From assembly GCA_964478735.1 (NCBI GenBank), contig CAYZJB010000001.1, positions 1 through 64,000 on the forward strand: a DNA stretch of 64,000 nt. The letters run 5' to 3'. Numbering within the stretch: position 1 is the stretch's first letter; the number at the start of each line of letters is the position of its first letter. Shown here piece after piece: positions 18,992 to 27,762 of the stretch. Both the position numbers and the translations under genes were made by a program. The notes beneath the pieces are model-generated. The model saw nothing but the letters and a program-made list of their open reading frames with translations. It made no database searches and was not told the DNA's origin. This DNA is from CAYZJB01 sp964478735. Lineage in GTDB: Bacteria; CLD3; SB21.

Positions 18992-20208
18992 TGGGAATGG
19001 AGTTTTCGAATATTCTGCGGCTCGCTTTCGACGCGCTCCTTCGGAACAAGATGCGCTCGTCGCTCACGATGCTCGGGATCGTCATCGGCGTCGGTTCGAT
19101 CATTGCTATGACGGGAGTCGGGGCCGGGGCTCAAGGAGAGATCGATCGGCAAACGGAAACGTTTGGCACCAACCTGATCACGATTCGATCCGGCGGACAG
19201 ACGCAGGGCGGTATTCGACTGCGGACGGCAAACTCACTCACGACCGAAGACGGCGATGCCATTTTACGCGAGTGCGATCTCGTGATCGCTCAGACGCCCG
19301 CCGTCCGCACGGTCACGAGTGTGGTGTCGTCCGAACGTAACTGGGGCAGTCAGGTCTTCGGCGTCAATCCGAGTTTTACGACGGTTCGCAACTGGGGCAT
19401 TGCCTCCGGCATCATGTTTTCCGATCAGGACTATCGCTCGGGTAATAAAGTCTGCGTGCTGGGCGCCACCGTAGCCAACAATCTTTTTGAAGGGTCCGAT
19501 CCGATCTCGCAAATCATTCGGATTCATGGCGTGCCGTACCGCGTGATCGGCGTACTCGAACCGAAAGGCCAGCTCGCCGGAGGACAGGACCAGGACGATC
19601 TCATCATCATTCCACTCACCACGTTTCTCCAGCGGATCGATGCCGATCAGGAGTTAAGTTATATTTATGTGTCCGTTCGCACCGCGCAGGACATTCCGGC
19701 GGCGATCGAACAGATTCGTGCCACGTTGCGGGCCGCTCATCGCATTCCGCCGTGGGGCGACGACGATTTTTCACTGAGGACCCAGGAACAGGTGAATGAA
19801 CTGGCCAAGTCGATTTCGAAAACAGTCTCCATTCTCATGATCATCGTTGCGTCGATCTCGCTCGTGGTCGGCGGAATCGGCATCATGAACATCATGCTCG
19901 TCTCGGTGACCGAACGGACGCGGGAAATCGGGATTCGGATGGCCATCGGCGCGACGGAAAAAGACATCCTTTTGCAGTTCCTCGTCGAGGCCGTCGTATT
20001 GAGTCTGGTCGGCGGTTTCATCGGTATGGTCCTTGGCTTTATCACCGCTCAAACGGTGGAGTCGGTGATGCATTGGACGGTTCGGATTACCATGGCATCG
20101 ATTTTTGTTTCCATTGGCTTCGCCGCCGGCGTTGGAATATTTTTTGGGTTTTATCCGGCAAAAAAAGCCGCTGCCCTCAACCCGATCGAGGCGCTGCGCT
20201 TTGAGTAG
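18991..20208 (+). CDS. MacB-type ABC transporter permease
   Basis: A 405-residue FtsX-like permease with an N-terminal transmembrane helix (NKMRSSLTMLGIVIGVGSIIAM), a large periplasmic MacB core domain (about 55-270) and three C-terminal helices with the conserved VGGIGIMNIMLVSVTERTRE and GFYPAKKAAALNPIEALRFE ends. Mechanotransmission transporters of this type drive extrusion of periplasmic substrates through TolC-like ducts. It completes the efflux operon. Confidence 0.93.
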   Translation: MGMEFSNILRLAFDALLRNKMRSSLTMLGIVIGVGSIIAMTGVGAGAQGEIDRQTETFGTNLITIRSGGQTQGGIRLRTANSLTTEDGDAILRECDLVIAQTPAVRTVTSVVSSERNWGSQVFGVNPSFTTVRNWGIASGIMFSDQDYRSGNKVCVLGATVANNLFEGSDPISQIIRIHGVPYRVIGVLEPKGQLAGGQDQDDLIIIPLTTFLQRIDADQELSYIYVSVRTAQDIPAAIEQIRATLRAAHRIPPWGDDDFSLRTQEQVNELAKSISKTVSILMIIVASISLVVGGIGIMNIMLVSVTERTREIGIRMAIGATEKDILLQFLVEAVVLSLVGGFIGMVLGFITAQTVESVMHWTVRITMASIFVSIGFAAGVGIFFGFYPAKKAAALNPIEALRFE

Positions 20209-20228
20209 CGAAGTTTAGCTCCGTTTTC

Positions 20229-21410
20229 ATGACCACATCAGACGACGTCATTTATCTCGATCATCACGCCACGACTCCCGTCGACCAACGTGTCGTCGAC
20301 GCGATGCTCCCGTACTGGACGACCAAGTTCGGCAATGCGGCCAGCCATCACCACCGCCTCGGATGGGAAGCCGAAGAAGCCGTGCGACTCGCCCGTCAAC
20401 AGGTGGCGCGCGTCATCGGGGCCGACCCGCGTGATATCGTTTTTACGTCCGGCGCCACCGAATCCAACAACCTGGCGATCAAGGGGGCGGCGGAAACATA
20501 CCGGCGTAAAGGAAATCACATCATCACGTGTGCGACGGAACACAAATGCGTCATTGACGTTGGCAAAGCGCTGGCGGCCAAAGGTTACGATGTGACCGTA
20601 CTTCCCGTGGATCGCGATGGATTTGTCTCCCCGGACGACGTGCGGAGGGCGATCCGGCCGGAAACCATTTTGATTTCGATCATGGCCGCCAACAATGAGA
20701 TCGGCACCCTTCAGCCGGTTCGCGAGATCGGTCGAATGGCGCGCGATCACGGCGTCCTTTTTCATACCGACCTTGCCCAGGCGTTCGGAAAAATTTCCAT
20801 TCACGTCGACGACGATTTTATCGATCTCGCGTCCCTATCCGCTCATAAATGCTACGGACCCAAAGGTGTCGGCGCCCTATACGTACGTCGAAAAAAACCG
20901 CGGGTCACGTTGATGCCGCAGATGCACGGCGGCGGGCATGAGGACAACCTGCGCTCCGGTACACTCAACGTTCCCGGCATTGTCGGCTTTGGAAAAGCGG
21001 CCGCCATCGCCGAAGCGGAATGGCAGCAGGATTTCGACCGTACCGCATCCCTTCGGCAGCGCCTGTACGACAAACTGACGGCCTCGTTGTCCGGAGTGAA
21101 TTTGAACGGTCCCGACTGGCGGCAGCATGCGTCGCTCGTCCGGCTACCCAACAATCTTAACGTGTCCTTTGAAGGTGTCGATGCCGAAGGATTGATCCAC
21201 GGGCTCAAAAATCTCGCGGTATCTACCGGATCGGCCTGTATGAGCGCCGTCAAAGAGCCATCCTACGTCTTGCGGGCCATCGGCGTGGACGATGCGCTCG
21301 CGCATGCGTCGATCCGTTTCGGGCTGGGCCGTCCGACGACGCAGGACGACATCGATCGTGCCGCGGAACGCATCATTCATGCGGTTCGAACACTTAGAGG
21401 GATTTCATGA
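20229..21410 (+). CDS. Cysteine desulfurase (NifS/IscS family)
   Basis: A 393-residue PLP enzyme that takes sulfur from cysteine for Fe-S cluster or thio-cofactor synthesis. Motifs are YLDHHATTPVD, ATESNNLAIKGA, the His of ATEHKCV, NNEIGTLQPV, HTDLAQAFGK, the PLP lysine in SAHKCYGPKG and the catalytic loop STGSACMSAVKEPSYVL with the mobile Cys. The short loop after the Cys fits group I (NifS/IscS). No IscU-type scaffold is next to it. It overlaps the ankyrin lipoprotein gene by ATGA. Confidence 0.94.
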   Translation: MTTSDDVIYLDHHATTPVDQRVVDAMLPYWTTKFGNAASHHHRLGWEAEEAVRLARQQVARVIGADPRDIVFTSGATESNNLAIKGAAETYRRKGNHIITCATEHKCVIDVGKALAAKGYDVTVLPVDRDGFVSPDDVRRAIRPETILISIMAANNEIGTLQPVREIGRMARDHGVLFHTDLAQAFGKISIHVDDDFIDLASLSAHKCYGPKGVGALYVRRKKPRVTLMPQMHGGGHEDNLRSGTLNVPGIVGFGKAAAIAEAEWQQDFDRTASLRQRLYDKLTASLSGVNLNGPDWRQHASLVRLPNNLNVSFEGVDAEGLIHGLKNLAVSTGSACMSAVKEPSYVLRAIGVDDALAHASIRFGLGRPTTQDDIDRAAERIIHAVRTLRGIS

Positions 21411-22210
21411 ATCGGCGCGTCGGAGTTCTGTTGGTGGCGGGACTCGTCATTTCGTGTGGAGGCGATAAACGTGAAGCGGCGCGGCATGAACTGCGCCGGC
21501 TCGGGGTGGAATTTTCGGATAAATCCTATCTGCAGCGCCTGCGCCGCGGCGACGTCATCTTGATCAGCATATTCCTCAACGCGGGCATGGACGCCAACAT
21601 GCGATTCACGCGCTCGCTCGATACCACCGCACTCGACGAACTCAATGAATCGACGGCGTTGATGGTCGTGGCGCGTGAAGGACATGCCAAGGCGGCGCGG
21701 CTGCTCATTCGACGAGGTGCGGAAGTGAATGCGAAAGCGGAAAACGGACAAACGGCATTGATGTACGCGGCACGGTACGCACCAAAGGAAACCGTCACGG
21801 AACTGGTCCAGAACGGCGCTCATGTGAACGACAAGGATCGGGACGGCAAATCGGCGTTGACGTTTGCCGTATTGCTCGACCGGCTTGTGATCGTTCGTAC
21901 ATTGCTGGACGCCGGCGCCGATCCCAACTCCAGGGATCGGTTTCATTTTACTCCGCTTATGCAGGCCGCTCTTAAAGGCAAAACCGACGTTATTCAACTT
22001 CTGCTGGATCATGGTGCCGACGTGGAGGCGGCCAATGCGGAGGGACGAACGCCACTGATGCTTGCAGCAGAATACGGCCGTGCCGCTGCGGTCCGAGTGC
22101 TGCTTGAACGAGGAGCGCGACGGGACGCCGTAACTTCGTCCGGAGAAACGGCGTATTCTCTGGCCATGCAAAAAAACCACGACGATATCGCCCAAATGGT
22201 AAAAAATTGA
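21407..22210 (+). CDS. Ankyrin-repeat lipoprotein
   Basis: A 267-residue predicted lipoprotein with leader MNRRVGVLLVAGLVISC (lipobox VIS-C). About five to six ankyrin repeats follow (consensus pieces ESTALMVVAREGHAKAARLL, NGQTALMYAARYAPKETV, DGKSALTFAVL, HFTPLMQAALKGKTDVIQLL, GRTPLMLAAEYGRAAAVRVL). Ankyrin repeats mediate protein contacts; in bacteria they are often periplasmic. The ATG lies inside the stop of the desulfurase gene, so the two are translationally linked, but the functional link is unclear. Confidence 0.88.
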   Translation: MNRRVGVLLVAGLVISCGGDKREAARHELRRLGVEFSDKSYLQRLRRGDVILISIFLNAGMDANMRFTRSLDTTALDELNESTALMVVAREGHAKAARLLIRRGAEVNAKAENGQTALMYAARYAPKETVTELVQNGAHVNDKDRDGKSALTFAVLLDRLVIVRTLLDAGADPNSRDRFHFTPLMQAALKGKTDVIQLLLDHGADVEAANAEGRTPLMLAAEYGRAAAVRVLLERGARRDAVTSSGETAYSLAMQKNHDDIAQMVKN

Positions 22211-22249
22211 CCTGTTTCCGACCGATTTTTACCCGAAATTGACCTGTTT
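22204..22249 (+). repeat. 14-bp direct repeat pair at the end of the ankyrin gene
   Basis: AAATTGACCTGTTT occurs at 22204-22217, overlapping the stop codon, and again at 22236-22249, a period of 32 bases (three helical turns). Each copy contains TTGACC, a reasonable -35 hexamer; the second is 17 bases from TATTCC (22262-22267), which could serve the DinB gene. A paired operator or duplicated promoter element is possible. Confidence 0.5.
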
Positions 22250-22312
22250 TTACTGAACCAATATTCCGTACTTCCGTAATCACGTTACCCTTTCATTATC
22301 CGGAGACGGAGT

Positions 22313-22828
22313 TTGGTTGATTTTGATCTGGCGGATGCGGTCAATATTTTGAACCGAACGCCGAGGGTTCTGAATGCACAATTACGCGGTCTGGATCGTC
22401 GTTGGACGGACGCCGAAGATCGGCACGACACACTGAATCCACGTCAAACGATCAAACACCTGATCGATCTTGAAGAGAATTTCTGGCTTCCGGCCCTCCA
22501 ATCGATCCTCCATGACAGGCGTCCGATGCCGACGGATGCGAATATCGTAATGGAGCACCCCCCAACCATCAACAAACTGCTGGATCAATTTGGAATGGCG
22601 AGGCGGAAAAATTTACGCGAGCTTGCCGACTGGCGGTTGACGCATGAGCAGCTTCAGGTTCGCGGTACGATTCCCGAATGGGGCGACACAACGGTTCGTC
22701 AATTGATATCTTCATGGGTGGCTCACGATCTGAGCCATTTGACTCATATTACCCGAGTGCTTATGGAACACTATGCCGCGGAGATCAGCAGCCAGCGTCT
22801 CTGCGAGTATCATACGATGACATCATGA
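22313..22828 (+). CDS. DinB/YfiT-like metalloprotein
   Basis: A 171-residue four-helix-bundle protein of the DinB superfamily. The metal-ligand histidines appear as HLIDLEENFW near residue 43 and HDLSHLTHI in the third helix (about 137-145). Such proteins often act as thiol-dependent S-transferases or have unknown roles. The start is TTG at 22313, with GGAG at 22302-22305 seven bases upstream; no ATG or GTG fits better. It overlaps the next gene by ATGA. Confidence 0.85.
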   Translation: MVDFDLADAVNILNRTPRVLNAQLRGLDRRWTDAEDRHDTLNPRQTIKHLIDLEENFWLPALQSILHDRRPMPTDANIVMEHPPTINKLLDQFGMARRKNLRELADWRLTHEQLQVRGTIPEWGDTTVRQLISSWVAHDLSHLTHITRVLMEHYAAEISSQRLCEYHTMTS

Positions 22829-23676
22829 GCGGTGGCTTCATGTTGAAATGGAGTTGGATTCTGGCGGGTACGCTGTGGGCCCAGCAGCCCGACACGGCGC
22901 TGCAGTCGTTGGTTCAGTCCGAACGTTCCTTTGCCACCCTGTCGGTGGCTGAGGGAATGCGCGATGCTTTTTTGGGAAATCTGGCTCCGGACGGCATCAT
23001 TTTCCGGCCGGGACCGGTGAACGGAATCGAATCATGGGCGTCAAGAAAAGCGGTTCCCGTTTTGCTGACGTGGGAGCCGGAGGCCGCGGACATTGCCTCG
23101 AGCGGGGACTTGGGATTTACAACCGGTCCCTGGGAAGCACGCGACTATGGGCCTCGGAAAAATCCACCGGCACACGGATACTATACGTCCGTATGGAAAC
23201 GACAACCCGACGGACAATGGAAGGTTTTGCTCGACATCGGAACTTTTAATCCGGCGCCCGATACACCGGCTGTAACCTTTGCAGCCATGCCGTCGTACGG
23301 CGAACCACCGCCGTCGGGCGATACCGCCACGGCAAGAAAAAATCTCGAGTCGGCAGAGAAAAAATTATCCGAGGCCATTCGTCAAACCACATTCCGCGAA
23401 GGGGCAAAGCCTCATTTTCATGCCGGGGCGCGCATTCATCGGACCGAGCATTTTCCGGTTAAAGGGATCTCGACAAACGGCTCGGAGGGTTTTTGGAATC
23501 AATCGATCGCCTACGATTCGCCGCAATTTATAATATCGCGCGCGGTGGACTTTGCCTGTGTGTTTGGAACGTATCGGACAGGTGATGAGCACGGAAGTTA
23601 CGTGCGCCTGTGGAAGCGTTCAGGCCATTCGTGGAAGGTCATTCTCGATCTTATGTCTCCGTACCCGCCGCAATGA
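22825..23676 (+). CDS. Secreted DUF4440/SnoaL-like protein
   Basis: A 283-residue protein whose signal segment (MLKWSWILAGTLWAQ) follows a start overlapping the DinB stop (ATGA at 22825; a second ATG at 22840 is equally usable). Two related halves, each ending in a Trp-Lys-Val pattern (SVWKRQPDGQWKVLLDIG near 125 and RLWKRSGHSWKVILDL near the end), suggest a duplicated NTF2-like cone fold as in DUF4440. The catalytic role is unknown. It is followed with TGATG spacing by a LysE gene. Confidence 0.7.
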   Translation: MSGGFMLKWSWILAGTLWAQQPDTALQSLVQSERSFATLSVAEGMRDAFLGNLAPDGIIFRPGPVNGIESWASRKAVPVLLTWEPEAADIASSGDLGFTTGPWEARDYGPRKNPPAHGYYTSVWKRQPDGQWKVLLDIGTFNPAPDTPAVTFAAMPSYGEPPPSGDTATARKNLESAEKKLSEAIRQTTFREGAKPHFHAGARIHRTEHFPVKGISTNGSEGFWNQSIAYDSPQFIISRAVDFACVFGTYRTGDEHGSYVRLWKRSGHSWKVILDLMSPYPPQ

Positions 23677-24286
23677 TGGATCCATCCGTCTTTTTTCTTT
23701 TTCTCGCTGCCGCACTGACGCTTAATGTCACGCCGGGTCCCGACATGCTGTATGTGGTGTCACGCAGTCTGGCGCAGGGCTGGAGAGCGGGTGTCGCATC
23801 ATCTTTTGGGATTGCAGCCGGTTGCAGTGTCCATACACTGGCCGTTGCCTTTGGTCTGGCTACGCTGTTGCAGACCGTACCGATCGTTTACCATGGCATC
23901 AGAATAGCAGGGGCTGTCTATCTGATAGTACTGGGCATTCGGCTTCTGACTCACCGCGTTTCGCGACAGGAAACCGTTGCCGTCACGCCGATGACGACGA
24001 GTCAATTGTTTCGGCAGGGTTTTTATGACCAAATCTGCTAAACCTAAAAGTGGCTGTTTTTTTTCTCGCCTTCCTTCCGCAGTTTGTCGATACTTCACAA
24101 CCGATCGCGATTCAGATATTAATGTTGGGGATCCTGTTCAATATATCGGGAACTTTCGTAAATATCGGTGTGGCTCTCGGCGCAGGATACATCGGTGATC
24201 GACTGCGTCCGGGCGGGTGGTTTCGTTGGATTCCCGGTGGTACGATGATTGGACTCGGTCTTCACTTGATGATAAAAAAAGAATAA
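23673..24286 (+). pseudogene. LysE/RhtB-family exporter, frameshifted
   Basis: The first part (23673-24041) encodes MMDPSVFFLFLAAALTLNVT with the family signature TPGPDMLYVVSRSLAQG and two helices, then stops. The second (from about 24050) supplies VAVFFLAFLPQFVD and the remaining helices. Together they make a normal ~205-residue amino-acid exporter of the LysE family. Reading GGTTTT-ATG-ACC-AAT-CTG instead of the actual T5 (24020-24024) and AAA (24031-24033) restores GFMTNLLNLKVAVFF, so two one-base homopolymer gains explain the break. This could be a real lesion or an assembly error. Confidence 0.8.
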
Positions 24287-24308
24287 CGATAAGGAAAAGG
24301 AGAAACAG

Positions 24309-25643
24309 ATGACGATCCGGATAGTTGGCTGGGTAATGATGCTGGCAGTTGCCGGGCAGGCACAAACGTTTGATGCGAAAGAATTCCGGAACCGGCGCGA
24401 TTCGGTATGTGCCGGAATGGGCGACGGCATCGGATTTGTTTTTGCAGGCATTCCTAACGATGCACCGCTCAAATTCCGGCAGGCTCCCGATTTTTACTAC
24501 CTGACCGGAATTGAAGAGCCCTACGCCATTCTGGTGCTTGTCGCCTCCAACCGGTCGTCGTTCCTGTTTGTACCGAAAAAATCCGAAATCCAGATTTTCG
24601 TTGAAGGGCCGGGCATACTCGAAAAAGAAAATGCGGCAAGTGAATACGGACTGACGGCCGTTCTTTCGCTCGATCAGTTCTGGCCAACGCTGAGTTATAT
24701 TGCCGGCAGCTCCCGTCTGTACCTGCCCCTGACGCCGTTGGATAACGTTCACCATGCGCGGGACGAAGCGCGAGGCCAGCAGATCCAGATGCTTTCCCAT
24801 CCGTTGCTCGCGTCGGCGACGCCGTATCAGGCGGCGGTAGACAAATTGCGCGCTTTTTTCCCGGAGAAAAGCATACACGATATCAATCCGCTCCTCGACC
24901 GGCTGCGCTGGGTAAAAACGGAATATGAGATCGGCAAACTGCGCTTGTCCGGTAAAATCGGCGCGGAAGGCGTGAGAGAAGCGATCAAAGGAACTCGACC
25001 GGGCATGTACGAATACGAACTCGAAGCCGTCGCTCGATATTATTATGTCAAACGTGGAGCACGAGGCGACGCGTTTTCACCGATTGTGGCGTCCGGGCCC
25101 AATACGGCGACGATTCATTATCAGGGCAACCGCCGACAGATCCAGGCCAATGAAGTCGTGTTAATGGACTACGGCTGCGATTATGATTATTACACTTCGG
25201 ATATCACGCGGGTGTGGCCGTCGTCCGGAAAATTCAGCACCGATGAAGAAAAAATGTACGCGTGTATTCTTGAAGCGCGCCAGGCGATCATCGGTGCGAT
25301 GAAACCCGGCGTGACGATCAATCAGCTCAAAGACATTGCCCATGCGGTGTACGTCAAACACGGATTTGCCCAGGAACACCTCGCGTGGGGCAAGTACGTC
25401 GGTCACACCGTCGGCATTTCCGTTCACGACGTCACACCCTATTCCGATGATACGCCACTGGTTGCCGGAGTCGTATTCAATGTCGAGCCCGTGATCGGAA
25501 ATGCAGCCAAAAAGCTGCACATGCGGTTGGAGGATACCGTCGTGATCACGCCGACGGGGGCGGAAAATCTGACGGCAGATGTCCCGGTTGAACTGAAAGA
25601 TATCTATGATCTGGTCAGGCAAAAGGGCCTGGGAGCCAAATAA
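24309..25643 (+). CDS. pepP: Secreted Xaa-Pro aminopeptidase (M24B)
   Basis: A 444-residue metallopeptidase that removes N-terminal residues preceding proline. A signal peptide (MTIRIVGWVMMLAVAGQAQ) precedes the AMP_N domain (about 25-165) and the pita-bread domain. Metal ligands are visible: MDYGCDYDYYTSDITR (two Asp), the His of YVGHTVGISVHDV, the Glu in VVFNVEPVIG and the Glu of MRLEDTVVIT. AAGGAG precedes the ATG. E. coli PepP is cytoplasmic; this one appears exported, fitting a peptide-scavenging envelope role. Confidence 0.92.
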   Translation: MTIRIVGWVMMLAVAGQAQTFDAKEFRNRRDSVCAGMGDGIGFVFAGIPNDAPLKFRQAPDFYYLTGIEEPYAILVLVASNRSSFLFVPKKSEIQIFVEGPGILEKENAASEYGLTAVLSLDQFWPTLSYIAGSSRLYLPLTPLDNVHHARDEARGQQIQMLSHPLLASATPYQAAVDKLRAFFPEKSIHDINPLLDRLRWVKTEYEIGKLRLSGKIGAEGVREAIKGTRPGMYEYELEAVARYYYVKRGARGDAFSPIVASGPNTATIHYQGNRRQIQANEVVLMDYGCDYDYYTSDITRVWPSSGKFSTDEEKMYACILEARQAIIGAMKPGVTINQLKDIAHAVYVKHGFAQEHLAWGKYVGHTVGISVHDVTPYSDDTPLVAGVVFNVEPVIGNAAKKLHMRLEDTVVITPTGAENLTADVPVELKDIYDLVRQKGLGAK

Positions 25644-25750
25644 TAAAGACGTGCAACTATCGCTTGATCGCCTCGTATGTTTACGTGTTTTCAAGCAACT
25701 TCATACACGTATGTCGGTCTGATGATCACACAGAGCAAAGGAGAGTGATC

Positions 25751-27631
25751 ATGAAATCCTTATTATTTCTGCTTTTAACCCTTCTTCTTGTGTCCAATTC
25801 ACAAGTTACGGCTCAAGCTCATTTTGACGATGAAGAGCAAGTTTTTGAAAAAACAGACCGGGACGAAGGCTCGATCATTTCTTCTGGCGAAGAAAAAGCG
25901 GACGACTATCTTGACGATGATTTGATCGCCGAAGTGAAAAAACGTTTTCTGGCGGGGTCGGATCGCCTGACGATCGTTCATGGCGATTACGAAATGAAAG
26001 CCGGACGCCGAACGGACACGGACTTGCTCGTGATCAACGGATCGCTCACCGTCGACGGTACACTGGACGGACATGCGGTCGTGGCCAACGGGAACATTAT
26101 ACTGAAAGAAAGCGGTATTATCACCAAGAATGCCGTGGTCGTCAACGGGAAGATGATCGTTGAAAATTCAGCACAAGTCGAAGGCGACGAGATCCAGATG
26201 GGATGGAGTGATTTACGGGGTCATTCGTCGGAAAAAGTGAAAAAGGCGGAACGGGACGAAGAAAATTGCGATGAACAGTTGACCGATCTGCACGACGACA
26301 TGCAATCCCTCAACAAAGAAATGAGGGACCTGGCGGAGGAGATGAAGAGGCGAAGCGAGGAGATTCGTAATCAGGGACAGGAATTTTCCGCCGCTTATGC
26401 CGAAAGTGAAAATGACCGTTCGGCTTATCGCCATTCATATCGTAACGAATACGATGGCGATGAGGATGAAGAAGCAGAGGACAATGATCGTGCGGGAAAT
26501 GTCGACTGGGAGGACCAATGGAACTCGTTTGGATACAAGTCGAAGTACAACAACGATTTTATCGTTTTGCAATACAATCGCGTAAACGGGTTGTTGCTGG
26601 GCGGTAAGCTCGACAAAAATCATCGTTATTTTCGCCGCAAACCGTTCCAGATTTTCGGCCAACTGGCGTATTCGTTCGGTCTGGACCGCGCGGATTATCA
26701 GTTCGGCGTCAATAAATTTTTCGGGAATCGGTATCGGTTTGAGATCGGCGGAGAATTTCACGATCAACTGCAATCGAACGACGACCGGCTGATCGGCAAC
26801 GGGGAAAACACGATCAATGCGCTCCTGTTCAAGCGCGATTTTAAGGATTATTTTCTCGTCGATGGATTCAGCCTTCACGCCGGTCAGAGTTTGAATCGAC
26901 ACCTCAAATTGACGGGTACCTATCGCCATGATCGTTACATTTCAGCGGACAATCAGGTCAACTGGGCGCTTTTCCGTCCCACACAGGACTTTCGGCTGAA
27001 CCCCGGGATCGACGAAGGACACATGGTGACGGTTGCCGGGCGGGTGGAGTTCAACACGGTTTCCGAAGTACGCATCGGCCGCCGGATTCATAAACGCAAA
27101 GGCTGGGCGATTGCCGCGGAGGGCGAACGGGGCTTTCGTTCCCTGAATTCCGATTTTCATTTCTCGCGCTATACGGTTGAAGTCGTCCACTATCATCCGC
27201 TCAGTCGGTGGGAAAATCTGGATACTCGCGTGATGGTGGGTTCTGCGACCGGCGATGTACCGTTGCAAAAATTATTCTACGTCGGCGGGATCAGTACGAT
27301 GCGGGGACACGGTTATAAAGAATTTTCAGGAAACCAGATGGCGCTGGCCAACGTGGAGTATCGCATTCACTCACGGCGTTTTTCCGACGACAGGATCTTC
27401 TTTATCCATCCGTTCAGCGTCATCCTGTTTGCGGATGCGGGATACGCATGGAACAACGCCATTGATGGTCTGAAAGAGCTGGCCGACGGTGTCCGGATAC
27501 GGGACGTGGAAACCGATCTGGGAATAGGATTCGGTGACGAAAAAGATCTTTTCCGGATCGATTTTGCGAAAAATGTTTCCCGGGCCGATAGCGATTATAA
27601 GATCAATCTCCGATTGAATTACGCATTTTAA
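25751..27631 (+). CDS. Outer membrane Omp85-like barrel with bactofilin-like N-terminal segment
   Basis: A 626-residue secreted protein. The ATG at 25751 is preferred (GGAGAG upstream, clean signal peptide MKSLLFLLLTLLLVSNSQVTAQ). In order: an acidic region; a right-handed-helix-like stretch with hydrophobic/Gly periodicity resembling polymer-forming bactofilins (LLVINGSLTVDGTLDGHAVV and following, about 90-150); a predicted coiled coil (about 165-215); a very acidic linker (DGDEDEEAEDND); and a ~350-residue barrel that includes GGISTMRGHGYKEFSGNQMA, the Omp85/D15 RG signature. No POTRA domains are seen. A surface-scaffolding role is only inference. A strong terminator follows. Confidence 0.75.
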   Translation: MKSLLFLLLTLLLVSNSQVTAQAHFDDEEQVFEKTDRDEGSIISSGEEKADDYLDDDLIAEVKKRFLAGSDRLTIVHGDYEMKAGRRTDTDLLVINGSLTVDGTLDGHAVVANGNIILKESGIITKNAVVVNGKMIVENSAQVEGDEIQMGWSDLRGHSSEKVKKAERDEENCDEQLTDLHDDMQSLNKEMRDLAEEMKRRSEEIRNQGQEFSAAYAESENDRSAYRHSYRNEYDGDEDEEAEDNDRAGNVDWEDQWNSFGYKSKYNNDFIVLQYNRVNGLLLGGKLDKNHRYFRRKPFQIFGQLAYSFGLDRADYQFGVNKFFGNRYRFEIGGEFHDQLQSNDDRLIGNGENTINALLFKRDFKDYFLVDGFSLHAGQSLNRHLKLTGTYRHDRYISADNQVNWALFRPTQDFRLNPGIDEGHMVTVAGRVEFNTVSEVRIGRRIHKRKGWAIAAEGERGFRSLNSDFHFSRYTVEVVHYHPLSRWENLDTRVMVGSATGDVPLQKLFYVGGISTMRGHGYKEFSGNQMALANVEYRIHSRRFSDDRIFFIHPFSVILFADAGYAWNNAIDGLKELADGVRIRDVETDLGIGFGDEKDLFRIDFAKNVSRADSDYKINLRLNYAF

Positions 27632-27646
27632 TCGTTCGGTTTTGCG

Positions 27647-27673
27647 AAAAAGGGCTGCATGACAGCCCTTTTT
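27647..27673 (+). terminator. Rho-independent terminator
   Basis: AAAAAGGGCTG, loop CATGA, CAGCCCTTTTT. The perfect 11-bp stem with a T5 end lies 16 bases after the Omp85-like gene. Confidence 0.9.
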
Positions 27674-27762
27674 CATTTTCCTAAAAAATTTATTGCCTCC
27701 CTCGGTGAAGGGGCCCAAATTTCATGCATGTTTTTCTTAAGGATGTTTTCAAAGGATATTTC

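Noticed and set aside
24050..24286. A separate 78-residue membrane gene
   Set aside because: It is the C-terminal half of the frameshifted LysE gene, not an independent gene.
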